This document shows positions 1 to 6,980 of a stretch of DNA of 10,953 nucleotides, in pieces. The number at the start of each line of letters is the position of its first letter. Position 1 is the stretch's first letter. A program made the position numbers and the translations under genes. This DNA is from Gammaproteobacteria bacterium (GTDB taxonomy: Bacteria; Pseudomonadota; Gammaproteobacteria; Steroidobacterales; Rariloculaceae). The stretch is from assembly GCA_017577365.1 (NCBI GenBank), contig PKRJ01000087.1, positions 1 through 10,953 of the forward strand. Direction: 5' to 3'. The notes under the pieces were generated by a model, which made no database searches, was not told the origin of the DNA, and saw only the letters and a program-made list of their open reading frames with translations.

Positions 1-1
1 C

Positions 2-1270
2 TTCACGGACGATCTGCGCATCATGGTGCTCGGCATCCATACCGAGGCGCGGCTCGACTACCCGAGCGTCTCGAACGTCTCCGTGAACGACCGCACCGAG
101 GACATCGTCGCGTTCCGGCTCGACTACACGCCGGCGGAGGGGCCTCAGTACTTCCTGAAGGGCTACTACCACGACTGGGATACCGACTACTTCACGCCGC
201 CGAACCCGTCCGACTATTGGGGCTACGACGATTACGGGCTGAACGCGGCCGTGCTGCTGCGTCCGCACGAGAAGTTCGAGTACCACGTCGGCTACGATTT
301 CCAGAGCTACAAGGGCCAGGACGACGTGCTCCTGATCGCCGGGCTCCGCGAGGAAGTCCACGCCGTCCATGCGCAGATCCGGAGCACCGACTCGTTGTCG
401 AGCCGCGCGCGCTTCGCGCTGGGCGTCCGCTACAACGAGACCGGCGGCAACGAGGCGACCGTATGGAACGGCTCGGCGATCTGGGAGTTCAGCGATCGGC
501 TCTACGTGCAGGGCGTCGTCGGCACGTCGTTCATGCTGCCGAGCGCGGAGAACCTGTACCGCATTCACTGCCCGACCGGCCTGAACTGCCTGCACGGCAA
601 CCCGAACCTCGGCGCCGAGGAGTCGAAAGCGCTGAACGTGTCGATCGGCGGCCGGTTCTCGGCGGGTACCCAACAGCTCGGCTGGCAGCTCACCGCCTGG
701 AATCGTCGCGTCGACAACCTGATCACGTCGGCGCCGATTCCGCCCGATTATCCTGAAGCGCTTCCGCCGGAGTTCACGCGGATCTTCGTGAACATTCCCG
801 AGGAAGTGAAGGTCACGGGCGGCGAGTTCCTGCTGCGCGGACCGATCACGGACTCGCTGTCCTTCGATGTCAGCTACACGTACAGCAAGGAGATCGCGCG
901 CGGCTCGACGCAGCAGATTCCGGACCGGCCGCGGAGGCAGTACAAGGGGTCGCTTGCCTACCGTCCCGCCGGACGCAACTTCGGCGTGAACGCGGCGTTC
1001 AAGCACATCGGCGAGAAGTACATCGACCTCGGCGCATTCGGGCGGCAAGAGTACGGCGACACGTACGTCGTCGACATCGGCGCGCACGTCTATCTCGACT
1101 CGGCGCAGCGTCAGCGGTTGAACTTCCGGCTCGAGAACGCGTTCGACGAGACGTACGCGACGGCCGTGAGCCAGGCGAACCTCGTCGGGACGGATCCGCC
1201 CGAGCCGTTCATGTTCCGTCGTCTCGGGCCGCCGCGGACGGTGCACGTGAATTACACGTATTCGTTCTGA
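2..1270 (+). CDS. TonB-dependent outer-membrane receptor, 3' part (5' end outside window)
   Basis: This is the C-terminal half or so of an outer-membrane beta-barrel that imports a large substrate, such as a ferric siderophore, heme or cobalamin, using TonB energy. The frame is already open at base 2, so the apparent ATG at 23 is internal and the plug domain lies outside the window. The protein shows the alternating aromatic and polar strands of a barrel. It has the family-typical stretch GNPNLGAEESKALNV (about 605-650) and ends in VNYTYSF, with the C-terminal Phe expected for barrel insertion. Two cysteines in the segment HCPTGLNC just before that stretch could form a disulfide in an extracellular loop. 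The downstream PepSY protein starts 16 bp after the stop, which suggests one transcript and an iron-related substrate. The actual ligand cannot be read from this fragment. Confidence 0.9.
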   Translation, partial: FTDDLRIMVLGIHTEARLDYPSVSNVSVNDRTEDIVAFRLDYTPAEGPQYFLKGYYHDWDTDYFTPPNPSDYWGYDDYGLNAAVLLRPHEKFEYHVGYDFQSYKGQDDVLLIAGLREEVHAVHAQIRSTDSLSSRARFALGVRYNETGGNEATVWNGSAIWEFSDRLYVQGVVGTSFMLPSAENLYRIHCPTGLNCLHGNPNLGAEESKALNVSIGGRFSAGTQQLGWQLTAWNRRVDNLITSAPIPPDYPEALPPEFTRIFVNIPEEVKVTGGEFLLRGPITDSLSFDVSYTYSKEIARGSTQQIPDRPRRQYKGSLAYRPAGRNFGVNAAFKHIGEKYIDLGAFGRQEYGDTYVVDIGAHVYLDSAQRQRLNFRLENAFDETYATAVSQANLVGTDPPEPFMFRRLGPPRTVHVNYTYSF

Positions 1271-1286
1271 GCCGGAAGCCTCGACC

Positions 1287-2819
1287 GTGCGAGTGATCCT
1301 GCTGCTCCATCGATATCTCGGTATCGCCGTCGGCCTGCTGATGACGCTCTGGTGCGTCTCCGGCTTCGTGATGATGTACCAGGAGTACCCGGCGCTCACC
1401 GAGGCCGATCGGATAGCGGGCCTCGAGCCGCTCGACTTCTCGGGATGCTGCGCGGAAGCGGCGCTCGAGGGGCCGGATGACGCGCCGCTCGGCGCGTTCC
1501 GAATCGAGATGTTGCTCGGCGACCCGGTGCTGCGCACGAGCGGCGGGCGTCGGGGCAGCTTCTCCGCCGCGCTCAATCTGCGCACGGGCGAGCCCGTCGA
1601 CACGCTGACGCCGGAAGAGGTTCTCGAAGTCGCCGCGCGCCACGGGCGGGGCTTACGCATCGACGGCGAGCCGCGCCTGCTCGGTCTCGTCGAGATCGAC
1701 CAGTGGACCGTGCAGACGGCGGCACGCAACCGGCCCGTCTATCACATTGCGTTCGACGATCCGCGCGGTCACGAGATCTACGTCTCCGGTTCGAGCGGAG
1801 AGGTGTTTCAGCAGACGAGCACGCGGACGCGGACGCTCGCGTGGCTCGGCGCGATTCCGCACTGGCTGTATCCGCTTCAGCTGCGGCAGAACGGCCCGCT
1901 GTGGACGCAGATCGTGATCTGGACGTCCGTGCTCGGCACGTTCCTCGCGGCCGTCGGGCTCTACGTCGGCATCGCGCGCTTCAAACGCCGCGGGCGCCAC
2001 GGCCGTCCCGGCTCGCCATACTTCGGGTGGTGGTATTGGCATCACGTCAGCGGGCTCGTGTTCGGCGTGTTGACGCTGACGTGGGTCTTCAGCGGACTGA
2101 TGACGATGAATCCGTGGGGGCTCTTGTCGGGCGGCGGAGAAGGCGGCCGCTATGCGGCGCGCCTGACGGGCGGCGGCACGCTCGGCGAGCTGCGCGAGCT
2201 GATCGCCGCGTTGTCGTCGGATGCGAGCCGCTTCGGCGATCTCAGGCAGATTCGCTCGGCGCCGTTCGACGGGCGGCTCTTCGTGCACGCGATTCGCGGA
2301 AACGGCGAACGGCTTCGGCTCGCCGCGAACGGCGACGAAGCGACGCTGACCGCGGCCGATGTCGAGGCGGCGATCGCTGCCCTCGGCGTTCCGGTCCGGG
2401 AGCTGGTCCTGCTCGAGCGCGAGGACGCGTACTATTACGGGCGCAAGCGCACGGTCGAGCTGCCGGTCTATCGCGCTGTCCTGGATGACGCGGACGAAAC
2501 GCGGCTTTACGTCGCGCCCGAGTCGGGCAGCGTTCGCCCGGTCGGCTCGACCGGTCGTTGGTCGCGGTGGATCCGCACGGGGCTCCACGGTCTCGACTTT
2601 CCGGTCCTGCGCTGGCGCCCGTTGTGGGATATCGTCGTCATGCTGCTCCTGGCCGGCGTCACCGTCGTATGCGCGACCGGCACGTGGATGGCCGCGAAAC
2701 GCGTGGTGTTCGACGCGCGGCGGTGGCGGCGCGCGATCGCGCGGCGGTGGCGACGATCCGCGGAGCGACGTGTCGCGGCGGCTGCAAGCGGCCGCTCGCC
2801 CGCGATGCCCGATCTGTGA
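1287..2819 (+). CDS. PepSY-associated transmembrane protein, putative siderophore/iron reductase
   Basis: A 510-residue inner-membrane protein of the PepSY-TM (PiuB/FoxB-like) group. Relatives sit beside TonB receptors and are thought to reduce ferric siderophores or bind heme in the membrane. Four hydrophobic segments lie at about residues 9-30, 206-230, 250-274 and 446-470. Soluble PepSY-type regions lie between the first two (about 95-176) and the last two (about 380-415, with YYYGRKRTVELPVYRAVL). Histidines near membrane edges (H8 in LLLHRYLG, H192 in PHWLYPL, H252/H253 in WYWHHVSG, H434 in GLHGLDFP) are the usual candidate heme ligands. The GTG start fits the conserved N-terminus and has GGAAG nine bases upstream. 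The gene follows the receptor by 16 bp and is probably co-transcribed. The family assignment is firm; the reductase role is inferred from relatives. Confidence 0.88.
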   Translation: MRVILLLHRYLGIAVGLLMTLWCVSGFVMMYQEYPALTEADRIAGLEPLDFSGCCAEAALEGPDDAPLGAFRIEMLLGDPVLRTSGGRRGSFSAALNLRTGEPVDTLTPEEVLEVAARHGRGLRIDGEPRLLGLVEIDQWTVQTAARNRPVYHIAFDDPRGHEIYVSGSSGEVFQQTSTRTRTLAWLGAIPHWLYPLQLRQNGPLWTQIVIWTSVLGTFLAAVGLYVGIARFKRRGRHGRPGSPYFGWWYWHHVSGLVFGVLTLTWVFSGLMTMNPWGLLSGGGEGGRYAARLTGGGTLGELRELIAALSSDASRFGDLRQIRSAPFDGRLFVHAIRGNGERLRLAANGDEATLTAADVEAAIAALGVPVRELVLLEREDAYYYGRKRTVELPVYRAVLDDADETRLYVAPESGSVRPVGSTGRWSRWIRTGLHGLDFPVLRWRPLWDIVVMLLLAGVTVVCATGTWMAAKRVVFDARRWRRAIARRWRRSAERRVAAAASGRSPAMPDL

Positions 2820-3029
2820 CGTCGCTCTGCCCGGGCGCAATCTCACTTTAATTACTCTTCCGCACGTCGCATTAAGTCCACTGCCGCGCCACATCCGGTC
2901 ACTAATCGGCTAAAGTGGCGAACGCGAGGCGGAGCGGCCGTCAGTCGCGAAGAACAATACGAGCTGAGGAGCTGCTTCTCCCCGCGCGCGCCGGTGGAGC
3001 ACGGGCGAAGCTCTCCGCGAGAAACACGC

Positions 3030-3845
3030 ATGATCGAAGCTTTAGCCCGCGCGACGCACGCGCAGACCTCTTCCCTTGTGCGCTCTGCATCGGCCCGTTG
3101 CTGCCGTTTCAAGGCCGCATGGCTGGTTCTCGTCGCTTGCGGTCTCGCCGCATGCGGCGGAGGCAGTGGCGGCGGAGGCGGCAGCTCGACCCCGCCGCCT
3201 CCGCCTCCGGCGAACAGGGCCCCCGTTGCGGACGCCGGCATCGATGTCATCGCCGTCGTCGGCGAAACGGTCGTGCTCGACGGCGCAGGCTCGAGCGATC
3301 CGGACGGCGATGCCCTGACGTACTCGTGGACGCTCGTCGCGCGCCCCAACGGGAGCAACACCGCGCTCGACGGCGCGGATACGCCGACGCCGACCTTCGT
3401 GGTCGACGTCCCCGGGACGTACACGGTGGAGCTCATCGTGTCGGACGGTGCGGCGTCGAGCGCACCGGACACGGTGCGCGTGCTGACGGCGAACACGCCG
3501 CCCGCCGCGCATCAGATCCGCTACCACGGCGTGTTCGCGCCGGCGAGCCCGGATCGGGCCCGGGTGGTGCCCAGAACGCGCGCCGCCGTGGCCGGTGAGT
3601 GCGGCGAAGCCTCCGTCACCGATCGGCAACGGGCCCTGGCCCTGACGTGGGCGCAGCGCCTCAAGCGGGTATTCGCCATCGAGATCGAGACGTGCCGGCG
3701 CTGCGGCGGCCGCCTTCGTGTGATTGCCAGCATCGAGGCGCCCACAACGATCGAGCGGATTCTCGCGCACCTCAGCCGGGACGCAGAGCCGGTCGATCCG
3801 GCGTATCCGGGCCGTGCGCCGCCCCAGGGCGAGTTGTCGTTCTGA
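3030..3845 (+). CDS. Chimeric ORF: PKD-domain lipoprotein fused in frame to IS91-like transposase C-terminus
   Basis: The first part is a lipoprotein. Basic residues and a hydrophobic run (AAWLVLVACGLAAC) end in a lipobox Cys encoded at about 3153-3155, followed by a Gly/Ser and poly-Pro linker. One PKD-type Ig-like domain (SSDPDGDALTYSW) then runs to about 3480. After TANTPPAA, which looks like the start of another repeat, the sequence changes at about 3505-3516 to IRYHGVFAPASPDRARVV. It then gives LTWAQRLKRVFAIEIETC, CRRCGG and a terminal PPQGELSF. That is the zinc-ribbon C-terminal tail of IS91-type (Y2) transposases, complete to its stop but without the catalytic part. The start is uncertain: ATG 3030 gives a long signal, GTG 2994 extends it, and GTG 3078 would give a more standard 26-residue signal. 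The product may be a truncated surface lipoprotein with a foreign tail, or a dead gene. The 174 bp before GTG 2994 hold an AT-richer patch (2844-2917) but no clear promoter. Confidence 0.7.
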   Translation: MIEALARATHAQTSSLVRSASARCCRFKAAWLVLVACGLAACGGGSGGGGGSSTPPPPPPANRAPVADAGIDVIAVVGETVVLDGAGSSDPDGDALTYSWTLVARPNGSNTALDGADTPTPTFVVDVPGTYTVELIVSDGAASSAPDTVRVLTANTPPAAHQIRYHGVFAPASPDRARVVPRTRAAVAGECGEASVTDRQRALALTWAQRLKRVFAIEIETCRRCGGRLRVIASIEAPTTIERILAHLSRDAEPVDPAYPGRAPPQGELSF

Positions 3846-4080
3846 CCGCTCTGCACTGCTGGCCCCCGCGCCGGAGACGGGCGGGTCTTGGCTTGCGGCC
3901 GGATGCGCGAGCATTTCTCGATGGAACGCGAAGATTCGCCCAACAAATCACGCCAGATCCAGGCGGCTCGGCGCTGACGTCGGGGCTCGGCGGACGGCCC
4001 CTCCAGGCTCGACGGCTCCACGTCAGCTCACATATGGGCCCTTATACGCATTATCCGCTCTTCGTGTTCGCGCTGCCGCG
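3510..4080 (+). mobile_element. Remnant of an IS91-family-like element (transposase 3' end plus flank)
   Basis: The element's 5' part, including the Y2 catalytic region, is gone, and only the transposase C-terminus to the stop at 3845 remains. In IS91 and ISCR elements the replication origin end lies downstream of the transposase gene. The roughly 235 gene-free bases after the stop, to about 4080, may therefore be that end. No origin motif was recognised with certainty, and the outer boundary is a guess, limited by the inverted repeat that starts at 4093. No other gene is supported in 3846-4165. The loss of the 5' part agrees with one-ended transposition or later deletion. Confidence 0.55.
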
Positions 4081-4092
4081 GTGACGGAAATC

Positions 4093-4133
4093 GTGTCAGA
4101 CACCTTTTTCGTTCCGCAAAAGATGTCTGACAC
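4093..4133. repeat. 16-bp inverted repeat with short loop (REP-like hairpin)
   Basis: The arms GTGTCAGACACCTTTT (4093-4108) and AAAAGATGTCTGACAC (4118-4133) are inverted repeats with one mismatch, around a 9-base loop. The outer part of each arm (GTGTCAGACA / TGTCTGACAC) is itself nearly palindromic. The element sits 33 bp beyond the stop of the minus-strand operon and downstream of the plus-strand transposase remnant, so it lies between converging genes. It could act as a transcript-end hairpin on both strands, but no T-run follows either arm, so it is not a standard intrinsic terminator. The shape suggests a dispersed REP-type element; this rests on form and on a memory of similar motifs, not on a search. 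Confidence 0.7.
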
Positions 4134-4165
4134 GACCGACGGTGTCGCGATCCCGGGTATCCGTG

Positions 4166-4483
4166 TTACAAAGCCTCGTCCGCCGTCGCTGCCGTTTCGA
4201 CCGCTTTGCCGCGCGGCGGCATACGGAACCCGTGGCCGCGGAACAGGCGCTCACCGATCGTCTCGCGCCACTGCAAGAGGAACGGCATCTCGAGCTTCGG
4301 ATCGCGGTACTCGTCCGGCAAGAGCACGGGGACGCCGCCGATGATCGGAAAGTAGCGTTCGCAGCTCGGGCACTCGAGCAGACCCTGCACGATCTCTTCG
4401 CCCGCGATGCGGAACACGGAGAGCGTCAACGGCGCGCTCTTGTCGTAGGGGCACGCGAGCTTGTTGTAGAGATCCTTCGTCAT
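4166..4483 (-). CDS. Trm112-like small zinc-ribbon protein
   Basis: A 105-residue protein of the Trm112/UPF0434 type. Members are small zinc-binding proteins, and the eukaryotic and archaeal ones bind and activate class I SAM methyltransferases. The N-terminal LYNKLACPYD and the following LLECPSCERYFPIIGG with VPVLLPDE form the family core. The usual first CxxC has become C11-P-Y-D14, leaving three cysteines (C11, C38, C41), so metal binding may use the Asp or be weakened. The ATG at 4483 was chosen because the family core begins there and it overlaps the stop of the ThiE-like gene in an ATGA; a longer upstream frame is only a shadow. The tail after about residue 85 is low in complexity. It is the last gene of the TPP-riboswitch operon, whose first gene encodes a methyltransferase, so it is a natural candidate partner. 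Confidence 0.82.
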   Translation of the reverse strand: MTKDLYNKLACPYDKSAPLTLSVFRIAGEEIVQGLLECPSCERYFPIIGGVPVLLPDEYRDPKLEMPFLLQWRETIGERLFRGHGFRMPPRGKAVETAATADEAL

Positions 4484-5136
4484 GTCATGAACCTCGCGAC
4501 GTGTCGGGTCGAGCGCGCTGCGCGAGTCGCGTCCGCGTAGCGCCTCGCGGCCGCTTCCGGGTCCGCGGAGGCGAGGATCCCGCTGATCACTGCGATACCG
4601 TCGGCTCCGGCGGCGAGCACCTGCGGCGCGTTCTCGGGAGTGATGCCGCCCGAGGCGTAGATCGTGAGCGCGGGGTAGCGCTCGCGCGCCGTCGTGAGCG
4701 TCGACAGCTCGACGAGCTCGCACGCATCCGCGGATCGGGACGGGAACATCGAGCAGAACGAAACGTAGTCGGCACCCTCGCTTGCCGCCCAGTGGACGCG
4801 CTCGAGCTCGTTGCCGACGGTGACGCCGTACAGCACGGCTCGCCCCACGATCTCGCGGACCTCGTTCGGGGCGAGGAACGGCACGTCGTAGTGGATGCCG
4901 TCGGCCTCCGTCTTGCGGAGCAGGTCGAGCCGATCGTGAACGAGCACTGGAACGCCGCGCGGCCGTGCGAGCGCGACGGTGCGTCCGATGAACTCGATGG
5001 CGTCCTGCCCGTCGGCCCAGTGGTTCCAGACCTGGATGACGTCGACGCCGCCCGCAAGCGCCGCGTCGACCTTCGGCAGCACGCGCGCGGCGCCTGGCCG
5101 CGGATCGACGACGAGATAAAGGCTACGGTGCTTCAT
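4480..5136 (-). CDS. Thiamine-phosphate synthase-like (ThiE/TenI) TIM-barrel protein
   Basis: A 218-residue protein of the ThiE/TenI superfamily. ThiE joins hydroxymethylpyrimidine pyrophosphate and thiazole phosphate to thiamine phosphate; TenI relatives do other thiazole chemistry. The N-terminus RSLYLVVDP, ALAGGVDVIQ (26-35), a VHDRLDLL strand (66-73), GADYVSF (121-127) and the phosphate-binding ASGGITPENAPQVLAAGADG (161-180) follow the family order and length. The ThiE diphosphate and pyrimidine residues are changed. The usual Q-x-R-x-K after strand 2 reads QVWNHW here, and the usual N-D is H-D (67-68). The P-T-x-T-K loop reads FPSRSAD. It may therefore be a TenI-like or new-function member. 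ATG 5136 fits the family start; ATG 5148 is a possible in-frame alternative. It begins 20 bp after the PurM-like gene and overlaps the Trm112-like gene by four bases. Confidence 0.8.
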   Translation of the reverse strand: MKHRSLYLVVDPRPGAARVLPKVDAALAGGVDVIQVWNHWADGQDAIEFIGRTVALARPRGVPVLVHDRLDLLRKTEADGIHYDVPFLAPNEVREIVGRAVLYGVTVGNELERVHWAASEGADYVSFCSMFPSRSADACELVELSTLTTARERYPALTIYASGGITPENAPQVLAAGADGIAVISGILASADPEAAARRYADATRAARSTRHVARFMT

Positions 5137-5156
5137 CGTTTCCCGCATCGCGATGC

Positions 5157-6224
5157 TCAGCGTTTGCCTTCCTCGACGGCGCGATAGAACGCACGCCAGT
5201 ACGGATCGAAACCCGGATGCGTCAGCGGCGTCGCGCGACCGTTCCGCACGATCGAGCAGCCTTCGGCGCGTTCCGTCAGCTCGCCGACGTCGGTCGCCGG
5301 GATGCCTTCGGCCGCGAGCACGTCGATGACGGCTTCGGCACGGTCCGACGCCACGGCGATCACGAGCGCGCCTGCGCCGACGATCTCGAACGGATCGAGG
5401 CCGAACGTCCGCGCGATCGCCGCCGCGGCATCGCTCGTCGGAATCCGCTCGGCGTTGACGCGCAGCCCGCAGCCCGACGCCGTCGCGAGCTCGACGAGCG
5501 CGGCGCGTACGCCGCCCTCGGTCGCGTCGTGCATCGCCGTCACGCCCTCGTCGCCGCGACCGACCCGAACGGCGGCGAGCGCCGCGGCGGCCGTGCTGCT
5601 CTGATAGAAGAGCGCCTGGCCGTATTCGAGCACGTCGTCGCCGCACGCCGCTGCGATCGTCTCGGGGAACGTCCGTGCGAGGATCGATACGGCCGCGATA
5701 CCGCATTCGCGCGTGACGAGGACGCGGTCGCCGGGGCGCCCTCCGCGGCTCGTCAGGATGTCGTCGGTACGCGCGACGGTGACCATCATGCCGCCGCCGG
5801 CGATCGTCGAGCGCTGCCCTTCGAACCGGCCGGTATGGCCGCCGACGATCGCGCAGCCGAGCGCCTCGCAGAACGCGTGCACGTGCGACCAGTAGGCCGC
5901 GAAATCGGCTGCGGAAAGATCCGGAGGGAGGTTGAGGTCGAACAGCGCGTACATCGGCGGGCAGCCCGTCGTCGTGATGTCCGACGCGAGGAGATGCACC
6001 GTAAGCCACGCCGATTCCTCGAGCCCGAGCGCGGGGATCAAGGAGCACGGATCGGTCGTCATCGCGATCGAATAGCCGTTCGGCAGATCGATGACGGCCG
6101 TGTCGACGCCCGGCGCGGGACCGACGCGGACCTCGTCGCGCCGCGCGCCGCAGCGAGGATAGACGACGGCTTCGAGGAAGTCCGCCGAAACCTTTCCAGC
6201 GTCCGGAAACTCGACAATGCTCAT
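5157..6224 (-). CDS. AIR synthase (PurM/HypE/ThiL superfamily)-related ATP-binding protein
   Basis: A 355-residue protein of the PurM superfamily, whose members (PurM, ThiL, SelD, HypE) use ATP to phosphorylate or activate small substrates or amides. Motifs in order are PGVDTAVIDL (39-47, the nucleotide/Mg loop), AMTTDP (54-59), HLLASDITTTGCPP (77-90), IVGGHTGRFEG (126-136), GDRVLVTRECG (165-175) and MHDATEGGVRAAL (231-243). A central IVGAGALVIAV (281-291) belongs to the C-terminal domain. The DATEGG box and overall shape are closest to HypE and archaeal AIR-synthase-related proteins. The C-terminus ends EEGKR without the Cys that HypE needs, and the first loop has V-D where ThiL and HypE have D-D, so neither exact function is safe. 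ATG 6224 overlaps the methyltransferase stop in an ATGA. Linked to the ThiE-like gene and under a TPP riboswitch, a ThiL-like kinase or thiazole-related ATP step is plausible. Confidence 0.82.
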   Translation of the reverse strand: MSIVEFPDAGKVSADFLEAVVYPRCGARRDEVRVGPAPGVDTAVIDLPNGYSIAMTTDPCSLIPALGLEESAWLTVHLLASDITTTGCPPMYALFDLNLPPDLSAADFAAYWSHVHAFCEALGCAIVGGHTGRFEGQRSTIAGGGMMVTVARTDDILTSRGGRPGDRVLVTRECGIAAVSILARTFPETIAAACGDDVLEYGQALFYQSSTAAAALAAVRVGRGDEGVTAMHDATEGGVRAALVELATASGCGLRVNAERIPTSDAAAAIARTFGLDPFEIVGAGALVIAVASDRAEAVIDVLAAEGIPATDVGELTERAEGCSIVRNGRATPLTHPGFDPYWRAFYRAVEEGKR

Positions 6225-6916
6225 CGTTCTCTGCGCACGTAGACGCCGAGGAAGTCGCCGAGCGGCACGCGCCACTCCTGCACCGGCCACCACTTCGGCA
6301 GCCCGGTGCAGGACCACGTGATCGTGTAGCGCTCGCCGCGAAGCGCTTCGGCGATGACTCGCTTCAGCGACCACAGCGAATAGAATCGCGCGGTCTTGTA
6401 GAACGGGTTCCGGCCGAGGAGCTGCTGCGCGCGGCGGCGGATCGTGCGCGGCGTGATCTTGTGGATCATGCCGAACAGGATCCCGTAGCGCCCGACACGT
6501 GCGGCTTCGCGGACGACCTGAACGGGATCCGGGTAGTACTCGAACGTAGTGACGAATGCGACCGCGTCGAAGGTGGCGTCACGATAGGGCATCAGCGCCG
6601 AGTCCGCGAGCACGAGATCACCGTCGAAACGCTCGAGCGCTTCGGCGATCATGAACGGCGAGATGTCGGTGCCGGTCGCGTCGATACCGATCTCGTGCCA
6701 CCAGCGCGTGAAGCGTGACGTGCCGCAGCCGTACTCGAGCAGCGTCCTGACGCGCGTATCCGCGCTGATCAGCCGGCCGAGCACGCGCTTCTGCCAGATC
6801 TCCGCGTGCTTGTAGGGGCCCTCGTACCACTGCTCGTACGTGCTCGCGAGGTCCTTCTGGAAGAACCATTCCTCGCGGTCCTGCCAGCGATCCGCCTTGA
6901 CGAGATCGAAGCTCAT
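6221..6916 (-). CDS. Class I SAM-dependent methyltransferase, first gene of the TPP-riboswitch operon
   Basis: A 231-residue Rossmann-type methyltransferase. Motif I is LLEYGCGTSRFTRWW (59-73), followed by ATGTDIS (80-86) for the SAM ribose-binding acidic residue. LVLADSALMPYRDATFDAVA (101-120) gives the adenine-site and motif IV regions, and FEYYPDPVQVVREAARV the next helix. The N-terminal segment rich in Trp, Tyr and Phe (residues 11-42) and the C-terminal part (about 150-231) are where substrate specificity should lie; neither identifies a substrate. ATG 6916 is supported by GGAGAAG (6925-6931 on this strand) eight bases upstream. It overlaps the next gene by four bases. It stands directly behind the TPP aptamer, so its expression should follow cellular TPP. 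A Trm112-like protein at the operon end is a possible activator. Standard thiamine synthesis has no such methylation step. Confidence 0.85.
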   Translation of the reverse strand: MSFDLVKADRWQDREEWFFQKDLASTYEQWYEGPYKHAEIWQKRVLGRLISADTRVRTLLEYGCGTSRFTRWWHEIGIDATGTDISPFMIAEALERFDGDLVLADSALMPYRDATFDAVAFVTTFEYYPDPVQVVREAARVGRYGILFGMIHKITPRTIRRRAQQLLGRNPFYKTARFYSLWSLKRVIAEALRGERYTITWSCTGLPKWWPVQEWRVPLGDFLGVYVRRER

Positions 6917-6923
6917 GCGCGGC

Positions 6924-6966
6924 TCTTCTCCAGCGTGAAGAAGATCCGGAACAGTAACGGGAGAAG
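6924..6966 (-). promoter_or_regulatory. Expression platform: Shine-Dalgarno-sequestering hairpin behind the TPP aptamer
   Basis: On the minus strand, TCTTCTTC (6937-6944) can pair over eight bases, including one G-U, with GGAGAAGA (6924-6931) across a five-base loop. That buries the ribosome-binding site of the methyltransferase gene. A second copy, CTTCTCC (6960-6966), is a perfect complement of the same GGAGAAG. Two competing anti-SD segments suggest control of translation initiation. No T-run follows, so a terminator is less likely. Which pairing dominates with ligand bound was not computed. Confidence 0.6.
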
Positions 6967-6980
6967 GGGATCGCGAGTGG

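Noticed and set aside
1653..2894. Long minus-strand open frame opposite the PepSY gene
   Set aside because: It is rich in Arg, Ala and Pro with no recognisable motif, and lies wholly opposite a well-supported gene; high GC makes such shadows common.
3042..3914. Minus-strand open frame opposite the chimeric lipoprotein gene
   Set aside because: Arg-rich shadow with no domain signal, while the plus strand shows a lipobox, PKD and transposase motifs.
4093..4133. Inverted repeat as a standard rho-independent terminator
   Set aside because: The T and A runs lie inside the stem next to the loop, and no T-run follows the hairpin on either strand.
4484..4723. Upstream extension of the Trm112-like frame
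   Set aside because: The family N-terminus and the ATGA overlap fix the start at 4483.
5137..6048. Upstream extension of the ThiE-like reading frame (longest possible start at 6048)
   Set aside because: It overlaps the PurM-like gene and is Arg-rich nonsense; the family start and homology begin at 5136.
5217..6242. Plus-strand open frame opposite the PurM-like gene
   Set aside because: Composition is that of a shadow frame, and it lacks any motif.
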